64,000 nucleotides of DNA from Cryptomeria japonica (Eukaryota; Streptophyta; Pinopsida; Cupressales; Cupressaceae), in the NCBI RefSeq assembly GCF_030272615.1, contig NC_081406.1, forward strand, positions 402,580,939 through 402,644,938, given 5' to 3'. Positions 11,200 to 21,448 of this stretch are shown in pieces (position 1 is the stretch's first letter; the number at the start of each line of letters is the position of its first letter). The position numbers and the translations under genes were made by a program. The notes under the pieces were generated by a model. It searched no databases. It worked only from the letters and a program-made list of their open reading frames with translations, and was not told the origin of the DNA.

Positions 11200-12754
11200 T
11201 ATTCTCTGCTCCAGCAACCTATACAACTAAAAAGTCCTCAAAAGTAAAAAATAAAATAAAAAAAATCAAATGCCTTGGTGAAAACCTTGTAAACAGGCAC
11301 CTTGGTATAAAAAAGAAAAATAATTCTTTGCCAAGCAGGTGAAAACCCGGTAAATAGGTGCCTCTTGTACTCAAGTGCTTCATCTATCAACACAAATTCA
11401 GAATTTCTTATTTTCATTCCCACTTTCTTGCATCTTTGATTTTTCTTGTACATATCCTTCAGTTTCTTTCGTGACACCTTGGTTCTTCTTAGAACCCTCA
11501 TGGCTTGAAACCGATCAATGTCCTAGTCTTAGGGTAATCGACTAATCAATTTACATGTCCTAAGCAGTATCAACCAAATCATCTTTATGTCGGGTTTAGC
11601 AAGTCATCCACTTTGAGTTAGTCACCTGTCTCCAAACTACTGAAGAGTTTAATCACTGAGTAAACAAGCAAAAAAAGAATATTGAAAAACAATCACTACA
11701 ATTTTTGAGATATGATTGAAATTTTCTTTGTGTGTTGTCTTTTACATTGGTTTTCCATTATTATTCCCTCTGAGTAACTCAAGGAAGTCTATCTTGACTA
11801 AGAGGAAGAAGGATTGGGGGCATAATACTTTTCTTTGTTTTCTGCTTGTAAGAGTGATTCTAATGATCTGGAAACATCTAATTAGGATGGGTGTCTGTGA
11901 TAAGTGCCTTCACATCAAGGTGGAATCACCACACATACCTCGACTCCACTTATTTGTATGCTATAGGGAGGTTGGAGTCATTTATTTCTCTATTTGAGGG
12001 TATTTCTTTAATGTGCAATCCAGATGCATGTGCAACCTATCCAAGTATATGAACGATAAAAGGGTCATTGTGGACAAGATAATTAATATTTCATATGAAA
12101 AGAAAAGAACTCGATTTTGCCTGTTGTGTTTGTAAAAAGCTCAATGATGAAAATTAAGCATACCAAATCTAGTGACTAAGTTTAAGTTGTATTCATTTTA
12201 AATTTTATGCATTTCAAGCGATTTCGGCATGATAACAATCATCTCTTTATCTTTTGAATGAGAGTCTGAAGTAGTCGTCATTTCTCAGCTAAGTGGTACC
12301 CTTTTTCATCATCATTTCTTTGATCGAGTACTTGTGTATTGAGATGTTAGCTGCATACATGAGCATCTTATATAGATCCATACATTTCATTATATATTAC
12401 TTTTCATTCATATTATTGCATGAAAAATAAACATTTGCATTACTGGTTACTCATCTTCATCATTTATTTGCATATGAAAAAGAAATTAAAAAACAACATC
12501 CATATTCATTTGCATTACATACATCCATACTGAAAAGATATGCATATATATATTATAAAGAATATAGAAAGACATCTCATAATCAATCAACACAAGTACG
12601 ATGAAATCAAATCAAGAGCTCATATATCTCATCATAATCTCAGTGTCTAAGAGTATAAATGATATCAACTATCAAATACAATGTTTCATTAGAGGAAGAA
12701 TCATATAGGCTACAAAAATGGGGTACATAACAAAATCTAGGAGATATAACAAAT
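11200..12754 (+). other. T1 3' non-coding region downstream of integrase
   Basis: No coding on the + strand. A degenerate pair of about 60 bases (ccttggtgaaaaccttgtaaacaggcacc, then caggtgaaaacccggtaaataggtgcc) sits at 11270-11365. The phrase aggattgggggcataatac (11810) is a purine-rich stretch of the type found in Tat 3' regions. The rest is AT-rich and I see nothing more in it. Confidence 0.45.
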
Positions 12755-14395
12755 CTAGCTCTTAGCCTCTCCCTCATCATTGGGTGGAGGAGGTGGTGCT
12801 TGTTGACCGATGTCCTATCTGGGTGCCCTAGCTCCCTCAAATCAAGCTATATACTGAGAATATGGAAGAACCTACTATGCTACTAGAACCGCTACACTAT
12901 AAGCTGCAATGTAATAAGATGCACTACTCATCTGATGCAAAATTGAGCACTAAAGAGCATCTCACTCTGCTCTCACCTCTGCAAGTTGTTGGTCTTGTTT
13001 TGCCAGTTGTGTCTGTGCCACTGTCAACTATGACTACAAACCTATCAACCTCGACCTCAAAAACTATACTATGTCTATAACTACCTTCTCTCTCCCAAAA
13101 TCCCCCTCTTCGCCTCCCTGCTCATCTCTCTGTTGCCTAACCTACCTAGGATTTTCTCTCTCCTCCTCACCTCCAACCTCTACTACCCTAGAACTGCCAA
13201 CCTCCACCCCAACAGCTCCTAAGGAACCACCCTCCCCTCTCTGTCGTTGTCGACCTCTCGATGGTACCTTGCTGCTACTAGCACCAAAATCACCTCATGT
13301 CCACCTAGGTGCATTCGCTCTCTGTCCATGTACCTTCCCTCATCCCTGTACCTAACTTGGTACCTGTGCCTGTGCTGGTGCATCCTTCTCAATCTCCTCT
13401 ATAAGAGGTGCATGTTCTCTCGGATCTGTAAATCGAGGGAATGGATGTCTCTGAAACCAATCTCTATACGGAGGCAATGCCCCCGCGTCTGCTACATCCT
13501 CTAGATAATCCCATCTCTATGGCTATAAACCCGCTAACTCCTCCATACTCAGTGCATATGACAGTTTTAGTGCCCATCCTCATCTCTCCTCCTCCCCATA
13601 TTGAGCATAGGCTATGAACTCCTGGGATATACTCTGCGGTCTCCCATACTGTCCCATCACCCTAGACACTACAAATCACTCAATAATAGACACCAATCTT
13701 CCAATGAGAGGTTGATTCATAAACATATCCATCCTCTATGCTCTCCAATCATCCCATAGCTATAGACCCCTATATGATCTCCATACTACAACAATCAATT
13801 CATCCAACTGCCTCCTCCAATAGTCAATATTTCCTAGGTGGGGCTGTGTAACATAACCCAAATAACAACATACAATAGGTTGGTGTGCCTCTCTAGAATC
13901 ATCTAAAATAGGTCTACATACTGGGATATGCTCCCATGCCCATATCTATAAAACTAACACACTTGTTGCCATGCTCTTCCCCTCCCTATACACAATCTCA
14001 TGCATCTCATGATACATATGAGTGAGTAAGCATGATCTTCACCCTAATCTCATTGGATAAGTCAATAAACTCTCAAGCATTCTACCCCAACCACATAGAA
14101 ATCCCTATTATCCTCTATCAGGCTTCACAAAACAATCGATCATACCAGCCAAAATGCAAGCCAGGGGGTACTGTACACCATATCTTCTCATCAAATCATC
14201 CCAAATAATAGCACGATCAAGGATGGTCTCTTCAAGGAATATCCACTTCAAAGCCAAAATACCCAGTCAAGGAGTAGCATCATAATCCACCTTATCTCTA
14301 GCAAACAAAATCATCAAAATCCTATATATATCCTCCAGCATTATGGTCATCTCTCCAACCAGTAAATGAAAGGTGTTATGTGTTAGGGTTCCCAC

Positions 14396-14426
14396 AGATA
14401 CTGAGAGGGGGGGTGAATCAGTATCT
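14396..14426 (-). promoter_or_regulatory. Hairpin II of LTR B (C-rich loop)
   Basis: On the minus strand AGATACTGA and TCAGTATCT form a perfect 9-base-pair stem around a 13-base C-rich loop, close to the LTR 3' end. Confidence 0.65.
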
Positions 14427-14589
14427 GACCGGTTATGAAATTTTCTTAAAACTGAATATGCAGAATATAAAGTAACAGTATATCAGTATGCAAGAATTAA
14501 TGAAAATAATAGAATCAAAAGCATCCACATGAAAAGAACACCATAACACAAGATGTTTAACGAGGAAACCTGATGTGGGAAAAACCTCA

Positions 14590-14607
14590 GTGGGATTTGT
14601 GACCCAC
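14590..14607 (-). promoter_or_regulatory. Hairpin I of LTR B
   Basis: GTGGG (14590-14594) and CCCAC (14603-14607) flank an 8-base loop. On the minus strand this is followed by tgaggtttttccc, as in the other LTRs. Confidence 0.5.
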
Positions 14608-15259
14608 AATATTCACTTATTGGCCAATAAGAGAATATTACTTACAATAGGGGCTTGCACATGCAGGAAGGCCAACTGCCTAGAGCTCACTGCTCAACAA
14701 GAAGTCACACTGACTTACAAAGAGGATTTACACAAATCCAATATTCTGTACTGCTTTACAATAGCATCTTCAATGCCAGATTCAGTACCGGTTCTTGCTT
14801 CGTTCTTTACATATACCCTTGACCTACAATTCACACATTAGGTCTGCCTTATAATTTATTTATTACATTCTATCCATATCCTACAAATGCCTACAATGAT
14901 CTCTTTTATATACAAGAGTCATTTTACAATTTGCCAAGTCGGCTTACAATGATAAACAAAATATTACATATCAAAAGTCCTGTCGGCCTCTGTGCCAGTA
15001 TACATATTTCCTTCTCTGCCGGTGTACATATTCTGTGTTGGTGCCGGTCTAGATTGATTTTGTTGATGCTAGAGCACTGTTCTATTTGAGTAATGCTTTG
15101 CCGGTATGATGTCTTGCCGGTGCCATAGGATTGCAAGGTTGCCTATGTAATGCTTTGCCGGTATAATGTCTTGTCGGTGCCATAGGATTACAAGGTTGCC
15201 ATCAATGACAAAACCTTCAATCACAAACAATGTCTCATTGGAGTGTCCATATGCCAACA

Positions 15260-15280
15260 ATCTCCCCCTTTGGCATTGAT
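15260..15280 (-). other. Polypurine tract of fragment B
   Basis: The minus strand reads atcaatgccaaagggggagat directly before the LTR start tgttggc. The same tract precedes the 3' LTR of C1 at 51248-51259. Confidence 0.75.
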
Positions 15281-15464
15281 GGCAACACTCATGAGAAATT
15301 TCAAAAAGATATCCAAAAATGTGTATACCAAAAAATGTTACCAAAAATATGAGAGCTCCCCCTGAGCATGTGAACCCTGTGTTTTGAATTTTCTCATCTA
15401 CTACTCCCCCTTTGGCATCAATGACAAAGGTTAGTAGATTTTGTAGTTGTACCATTTCATAACC

Positions 15465-15668
15465 TCAACCTTGTAGTTGGGTAGTTATTAGCTGAAGAAT
15501 ATCTCCCAAAATTAAGTTTATACCATCCATAAACTTCTTGCTCTCCTTTATTTCTATCTCAGTTCTGTGTACTGTACCGATGAGATGCTGCAAGTGCTCT
15601 GCCAGTGTTTTGCTACCCTGTGTTAGTGCCTCTAAGATTTCCTTACGCAGAGATGCTAAATAGTCCAA
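15465..15668 (-). pseudogene. End of an unassigned ORF in fragment B
   Basis: About 66 codons of a helical, charged frame (LRKEILEALTQGSKTLAEHLQ and so on) read up to a stop 205 bases before the PPT. The first three residues belong to T1 flank. The position, last frame before PPT and 3' LTR, is where some copia elements keep an additional 3' ORF. No homology is recognised. Confidence 0.4.
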
Positions 15669-16490
15669 TCTTGGACTTAGTTTAGATCTACATTATGCTC
15701 AAAATGAAAATGCTCAACTAAAGTGATCAACATACTGTAATTCACATAGATATCAAACATTTGTAACAGATATCTGAATCCACACAAACCAATATGACCT
15801 CTCTCTACGTCTGATAAATCTCACACTAGCCTCATCATCGACGAAAATGTACACTGAAACTGAATATCAGGAAACTGAATCTACAAAATTGAACATACCA
15901 ATCATCAGTACATGATCAAATTTGTGCTAATAATATGACAAACATGCTATAGAATCCAAATATACAACATTCAAAATAAAAAATTGTTGTTTACACCCTC
16001 AAAAATACTTGTTGTTTTTTATATGATTTTCCACAGACAAGCAAAAACTCGTACGAGCAAAAATTATAAGTTGAACAATTAAATAGTCTCATACGACAAA
16101 CAATATCTTGTCGCACGACTAAATGGTCTTTTAAGAAGACTCTCATACGATACTAGGGTAGACATCAGATGACAAACCCTATATGTCCAAACGACAAAAC
16201 ACAAAAGGATAGAAACTCGTACGAGTAATGGTATTGAACCGCATGATAAAACGATAACCATGACTTTAAATGAAATTAAAAATGCAAAAAATTCAACAAA
16301 AATTCAAAATTTAAGAAATGTAAAGGCTAAAGATCAATCACTTACTGCTGGGGCGTAGTTCTGTGGTCGATTATGATGTTTCTGGTGCTTGAATCGATGC
16401 TCTTGAATCAGAATTGCCATTTTTTTTGCAGGAGGTTTTTCAAATTTTAAACTTTGTGAGGTAAAAATGAATTGACAATGACACATTGAA

Positions 16491-16505
16491 CCCCTTATAT
16501 AGCCC
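16491..16505 (-). promoter_or_regulatory. TATA box for the antisense PMD gene
   Basis: The minus strand reads gggctatataagggg, a strong TATA element about 75 bases before the ATG at 16420. It points away from T1's own genes and towards exon 1 of the PMD gene. Confidence 0.5.
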
Positions 16506-17100
16506 AAACTCTAATTTTTAAACTTGCTCTGATGGACGTAAAACTTGTACCCTAAGCTAAATCGACTATCCTGAGTCCTTTTTCAGGATCAAAATCAAAA
16601 TCTGACATCATTTTCTAGTCGAAATTTCACAACGTTGACCACTTAGCACTTTCATCCTCAAGTTAATTTTCTCATCATTTTGCACTCAATTCATCTCTAA
16701 ATCTTAATTTAATTCTCAAATCCACTTTTCTTTTAATCTTCTTACATCAATCTTTGTGCTCAAAAATTATCATCACTAAAAATTACCTAAAATTGTTGTA
16801 CCCTCATTATCTTTCAATTTCGCTACTGAAGGGGCATTCTGATTACACCTTTTTAGTAATCAGCATCATCAAAAGTTGAGAAATTTTTCAAATCCTCTTC
16901 ATAAATTTAAGAAAAAATATTTTCAAACAAATAAAATCAATTAAACCTCGTTACTAGGGGCATCTTAACTAAATCACATCATATCAAGTTGAGATTCTTA
17001 GATGTCAAATAAAGCAATCTCTAGGGGCATATCAATCTTTGTCTTTATCAGAATCAATCTTCAAATCAATGTTTAGTTTCAACACATCAAATCAAGCTAG
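16506..17100. other. T1 3' region, no genes
   Basis: AT-rich sequence with repeated phrases ending in ggggcat (16830-16845, 16957-16965, 17025-17032). No coding frame or structural signal stands out. Confidence 0.4.
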
Positions 17101-17110
17101 ACATTTTCTC

Positions 17111-17440
17111 TTGCTAATCGATTCTTGTTCAATCAAGTTTGAAATTAGTTCTTTCACTTTGCTCAGTTGATTCTTGTTCAATCAAGTTTGGAATCGGTTC
17201 TCTCACTTTGCTCAGACGATTCTTGTTTAATCAAGTTCAGAATCAGTTTTATCTCTTGCTTAGTCAGTTCTTGTTCAATCAAGTTTGAAATCGGTTTTTC
17301 ATCTCTTTGCTCAATCTAGTTCAATCAAGTTTTAGATCGATGCTCGTTTCTTGATCCATCAAGTTCAAGAACAGTATCTCTCTCTTTGTCGATTCTTGTT
17401 CAATCAAGTTCAGGATCAGTATCGCTTTAATCGAATCTAT
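17111..17440 (+). repeat. Tandem array of ~48-base units in the T1 3' region
   Basis: Six to seven diverged copies of gattcttgttcaatcaagtt, each followed by (t/c)(g/a)ga(a/t)tc(a/g)gt and a tctctttgctc-like spacer. A further copy lies beyond N1 at about 54520-54560 (tgatccatcaagttcagaac). This shows the array belongs to T1 and was split by N1. Confidence 0.75.
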
Positions 17441-17460
17441 TCAATTTCATCACTTCATCA

Positions 17461-18345
17461 TGATGGACTTGAAAAGAACTGAGAGGGGGGGTGAATCAAT
17501 GACACCAAAAATAAAACTACTTCAAACACTAACTGGTAGATGAACTTAACAAAACTTTTAAACACAATGCATGTAATCCAAAATGATATAAAAACATCCA
17601 TAATAAGTAAAACATCCACCATAGCACAACTGTTTGTATGTGGAAAACCCAAATAGGTAAAAACCACAGTGAGATGGAACTCACAAGTTAACTATCTGTA
17701 GTAATAGATAACTGACTGGTTAGGGTCTACAAAGTGCTCTGCTAGGAGTGAATCTTATTAGAGATCCCAAAGCTTGATTAGAAGCTTATACCTTGTTATA
17801 GGTAGTACCTTGTTAGGAGTAACCCCGGTGGAGGATTTTTGAACCCAATCTAATGGATCACCCTATTAGAGGCTTTGTACAAAGAAGCTTGTTAGAGCTT
17901 ACCTGGTTAGGGGATTTGAATTCTACTGTGATTGTTAGAAAACAACAGGATTGGTTTGATCTGTCTGAGTAGCACAATACTTGCTTGATCATATCCTTCT
18001 AAACATATTCAACACTGCTCTTCTGCACACTCTTCAACTTAACTCTTTTGACTTTCGCACACAACATATCACTTTCACTCATATGAAATAATTCATTGTG
18101 ATTTCAATATATAGACGTTAAGATTTCATGTCAGCCCAAAGAAATCATAACACAATTTCCTAGGTGTCGTGTATCTGGTCAAGTGATCATAACTTATCAC
18201 AAAATATTGCCAAAAATTTTCAATGAGATAACTCATCACTATTTGTGGTAACTCATCACAAAATCAATGAATACCGATTGGAACAATCAATACCACTTAG
18301 AGTTAAATATATGAACTATTATCCTTGAATCTTCTGATACAATAA
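17461..18345 (-). repeat. N1 3' LTR, truncated
   Basis: It aligns with 53375-54225 of the 5' LTR with about 8% difference by eye. The first ~270 bases of the LTR (its U3 start) and the PPT are missing, and the junction is near 18345. Hairpin I is kept (GTGAG 17669-17673, CTCAC 17680-17684). Confidence 0.8.
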
Positions 18346-18399
18346 CAACTAAAAAAAATCATGCATTAGCTAGTCTCATAAATATAACATTAAAGTTCT

Positions 18400-21300
18400 A
18401 CTTCAACTGTGATATGGCATTTGTCCATGTCGCTAGAACATTCTTAGTGTACTCTTTTGTAGACATAAGTTGTGTATGGAATTATTCCATCGAATCCAGT
18501 GTACAGATTTCTGGAGTTGCTAAGATAGCTTCTGCATTTGAGTAGGCTCTTTGTAGTATGTCCACTTGTGATGTGAGTAGACTCTTGAGTTCCTTCAGAG
18601 ACCAGAGTCTTTATGCCTTCTCATGATCATAAGTCTCCAACTTGTTGTGAAAATTATCTACAAATTTGCCAAAAGCAAATATAGAGTCCTGAAGTGGGAT
18701 ATATGCATCGCATATCCTTTCTAGCTTTTTCTCTATTTCTATTTGTCTTTTTGTGATATCAGAATAACAGAATGAAACATTAGAGGTAGAAGTAGGATAC
18801 TTTCCTCTTGTTTCAATATCTTTGCTCAACAAATCTTTATTATGTGACAGATCCATTTTGCTAGTATCAATGTCGTTTGCAAGTTTCTCCCCATACTTCT
18901 TCTTGTGACTTTCTCAGCATATGTTAGTGTCACTTCTTCAAGTGACTTGATTTGATCAGTTGCGTCAGTAACCAACTAACCAAGTTTTTTAATAGGGGAT
19001 TCTAGATGTGATGTAAAAGTTTTTGGTAGTAGACTAGATAAAATATCTACTACATTTTGAATAGTTTCAGCTTCAACCCTTTGCTCTTTAAGTCTCTTCT
19101 TATGTGCTCTAGATTGCATAACACTTGCAATCTTCATCATTTCAGATGCACTCATGTTGTCAACAATGATAGGCCCTGAAATGCCTAATGAATCATCATC
19201 ATCCTTATCAGTCTACGGAGTGACTAATAGCTTTTCCGGTTTAGAGGTTGTAACCTTAATGATTTCTTTCTCTAGATTTTTTTTTGCTTCCTATTCAGAA
19301 GTCTATGTGACAACATTTTCCATAGACTCCTTCTGAGTATCTTGTAAGACCGGTGGGGATTGGGGTTTCTCCGGTTGTTCTGTTTCCAGTGGATTGTCCA
19401 CTTTCGGTTGAGTTGTCGGTTGCTCAACTAATTTGACCTGTAAGTCAGTGATTGCAGGAGGTTCCATATCTGGTGCAATGTTGTCTCTAGATAGATCAAC
19501 TGAATCCTAAATATCATCATCAACATGAATAATGGTGTCATCCTTCTTCTTCATAGGATAGGCCTCATCAGCTTGTACAATCTCTTCTTCATCCATTTCT
19601 AGTTGATTAACAATATCTTACTCATTCTTAGAGGAATGAATGAGTTCTTCCATTCATTTGATTTCATAGGCTATTCGATGGGTTTATGTTTCAATAATTG
19701 CTCATTTTCCACTGAGTAGTTTCAATCTCCTTTCTTTGAAAGCAAATTGAAATTTGTACTGATCAACTAAAGCACTTATTTCATCCGTAGAAAAATTGGA
19801 AAAATATTGTACAAATATCTTATCAATAATTTATTTTTCCAATTTTATAGCTTCCTCCCATTTATTTAACAAAATAGTGTACAAATAATTTGAGATATCA
19901 TTTTCAATATCATGTGGATATCTATTGTAATGACACAAATGAGTGATCACCTATTGAATGACTTGCTTCTACTCATCTTCAATGATAGAATCAAAATGCT
20001 CTTTGACATTGTCAAACTTGTTCCTCCCTAATGTCTTCATTTCTTCTTTCAAAATGGGTATCAGGCTTGTAAGTTTCTATATCAATAGGCATAGTTTCCT
20101 TTGGCACTTCCTTTACTATCTTTGCTACTCTACCGCTAGCTTTCTTCTTCTTAGGTTCTTCTTTAGTGTGAATCCCCTCATATTCTTCTTGAAGAATTAA
20201 CTTTTGACCTCTTTTCTTTGTCACATTCTCCTTCTTTGTATAGACTTTAGGTGCCATATCCTTTTTGGTTTGGATAATCCGAGTCACCCTTGTATTCTTT
20301 ATCACCGGAGGTGCTTCATTAGTTTTCTTTTTCTTTCCTTTCCCACTTGTGGTAGGAGCAATACTGGTTTTGGCTTGTGCATCCTAGAATACCACAATAT
20401 CCAGTTTTGCCTTCTTTTTATCTTCAGGAGATGCTAATAGGTTATTAGGATAACCAACCAGTAATTCATGGTTCACCTCATAACTCATATCTTCCATTTC
20501 TTCTTTTCTTGGCTCAATTGCTTGCATGAAAAAAAATTAGTGGTAACTGTGAAAACAATGTCTTTTGCAAGATGACTTACCACATCTTCAAGAAATCTCA
20601 TTCTCATGCTCATCCTCTTCTAAAACTCATTGAAATACTTATTCATAGCAGCAAGGAAAGTATTCTTTATAGCCTTGATGTTGTTCTTGATTTGTGCAGA
20701 TACCGGTAGGTCCTTTGACCATTCAATATCACCTATTCTTGGTAGCAAATTTTGAAAATAAAAGAATAACCTGACCAATAGTTGTCCATACTTGAACTTT
20801 AGATTGTTGTCCTTTTTGATAGATTGCAAATTTAGGAACAGTTGTCTCCTAATAGCCTCACAAAGATCATAATCTGTATTTTCAACTATCATCTTGTAAG
20901 TTGTATGAATTGCTGTAGATGGAACACTATTTAGTCTACTAGAGTAAAATACCCGGTACCTTATCATCATTGCTACCAATTTTACCATTGGGTCTCTGAT
21001 ATTGTTAATAGAAAAAGAATGTTTATCAGATGTTGAACTAGTTAGTGAGGATACCATCTCTTTTGAAATTCATCTTAGCTCAGGTACTTCACCGGTTGAG
21101 AAATAACCTGTTACAGCCTGAATGGCTTCCTTGGTAATTGTGTGTGTTCTCTCCAAGTACATGTTCTCACCATGAACCCAACTCAAAATGATTCTAATAT
21201 TATCTTCCTCAAAATCTTCTACAAAAGAAGTAGCATTGTGAAAACCTTTCTCGAAAATACTAGCATACTGTGTTTCAATCTTTCCATTCTCATCATAGGA

Positions 21301-21448
21301 GGATTTTAGTTGATTGTAAATGTATAGTGATCCTAGATCTTATATCTTACAATCAATATAACTTGACAAATCTCCTTTTACTAAAACTCCACCACAAACT
21401 TGTGATAATGCATTATACAACACAAATTGTTCCACCTCTACAACTTCA
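18400..21448 (-). pseudogene. N1 ORF2, distal part, unassigned
   Basis: On the minus strand the frame enters from the N2 junction as VEVVEVEQFVLYNALSQV, then GGVLVKGDLSSYIDCKI and ILSWVHGENMYLERTHTITKE. The best stretch is 21057-20620: MVKLVAMMIRYRVFYSSRL, NTDYDLCEAIRRQLFLNL, LKFKYGQLLVRLFFYFQNLLP and IGDIEWSKDLPVSAQI. A lysine-rich, nuclear-signal-like part follows (PKKKKASGRVAK at about 20130). The C-terminus is helical (18856-18611). It ends near 18400, before the LTR. No catalytic motif of any retroelement enzyme is seen. It may be the extra 3' ORF of some conifer copia-like elements, but I cannot assign a function. Confidence 0.55.

Larger units (their letters stand above)
14381..15662 (-). 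mobile_element. Fragment B: 3' end of a copia-style element
   Basis: A minus-strand LTR (15259 down to about 14381) begins tgttggcatatgg and ends near ccctaaca. Just before it is the PPT ccaaagggggagat. Upstream, 15668-15263 is the end of a coding frame (LRKEILEALTQGSKTLAEHL...), with nothing further of the element. So only about 400 internal bases and the 3' LTR remain. The T1 PMD frame is interrupted on both sides. The left edge is uncertain by about 10 bases and no TSD was found. Confidence 0.7.
12755..16420 (-). pseudogene. Antisense plant-mobile-domain (PMD) gene inside T1, split by intron and insertion B
   Basis: On the minus strand, 14380 down to about 13500 reads THNTFHLLVGEMTIMLEDIYRI, YDATPWLGILALKW, YPLACILAGMIDCFVKPDRG and YLGYVTQPHLGNIDYWRRQLDELI. 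The FHL.GEMT.TLEDV signature is that of the plant mobile domain (PF10536 type). A basic and Ser-rich region and a Pro-rich end (QQAPPPPPND) follow to TAG at 12755. Upstream, 15790-15663 carries a weaker piece (RRRERS, LCELQYVDHF, VQDW) before insertion B. A likely first exon is 16420-16346 (25 codons starting MAILIQEHRF), ending at the donor GTAAGT. The acceptor is not resolved: candidates near 15853-15882 leave the wrong phase. Many stops make it a pseudogene. Antisense ORFs are known in Tat elements; the PMD assignment is from motif memory. Confidence 0.7.

Noticed and set aside
11810-11840. gattgggggcataatac as the T1 PPT followed by a 3' LTR
   Set aside because: The matching LTR end at 58266, the continued PMD gene and the array after 11840 place the 3' LTR at 54625.
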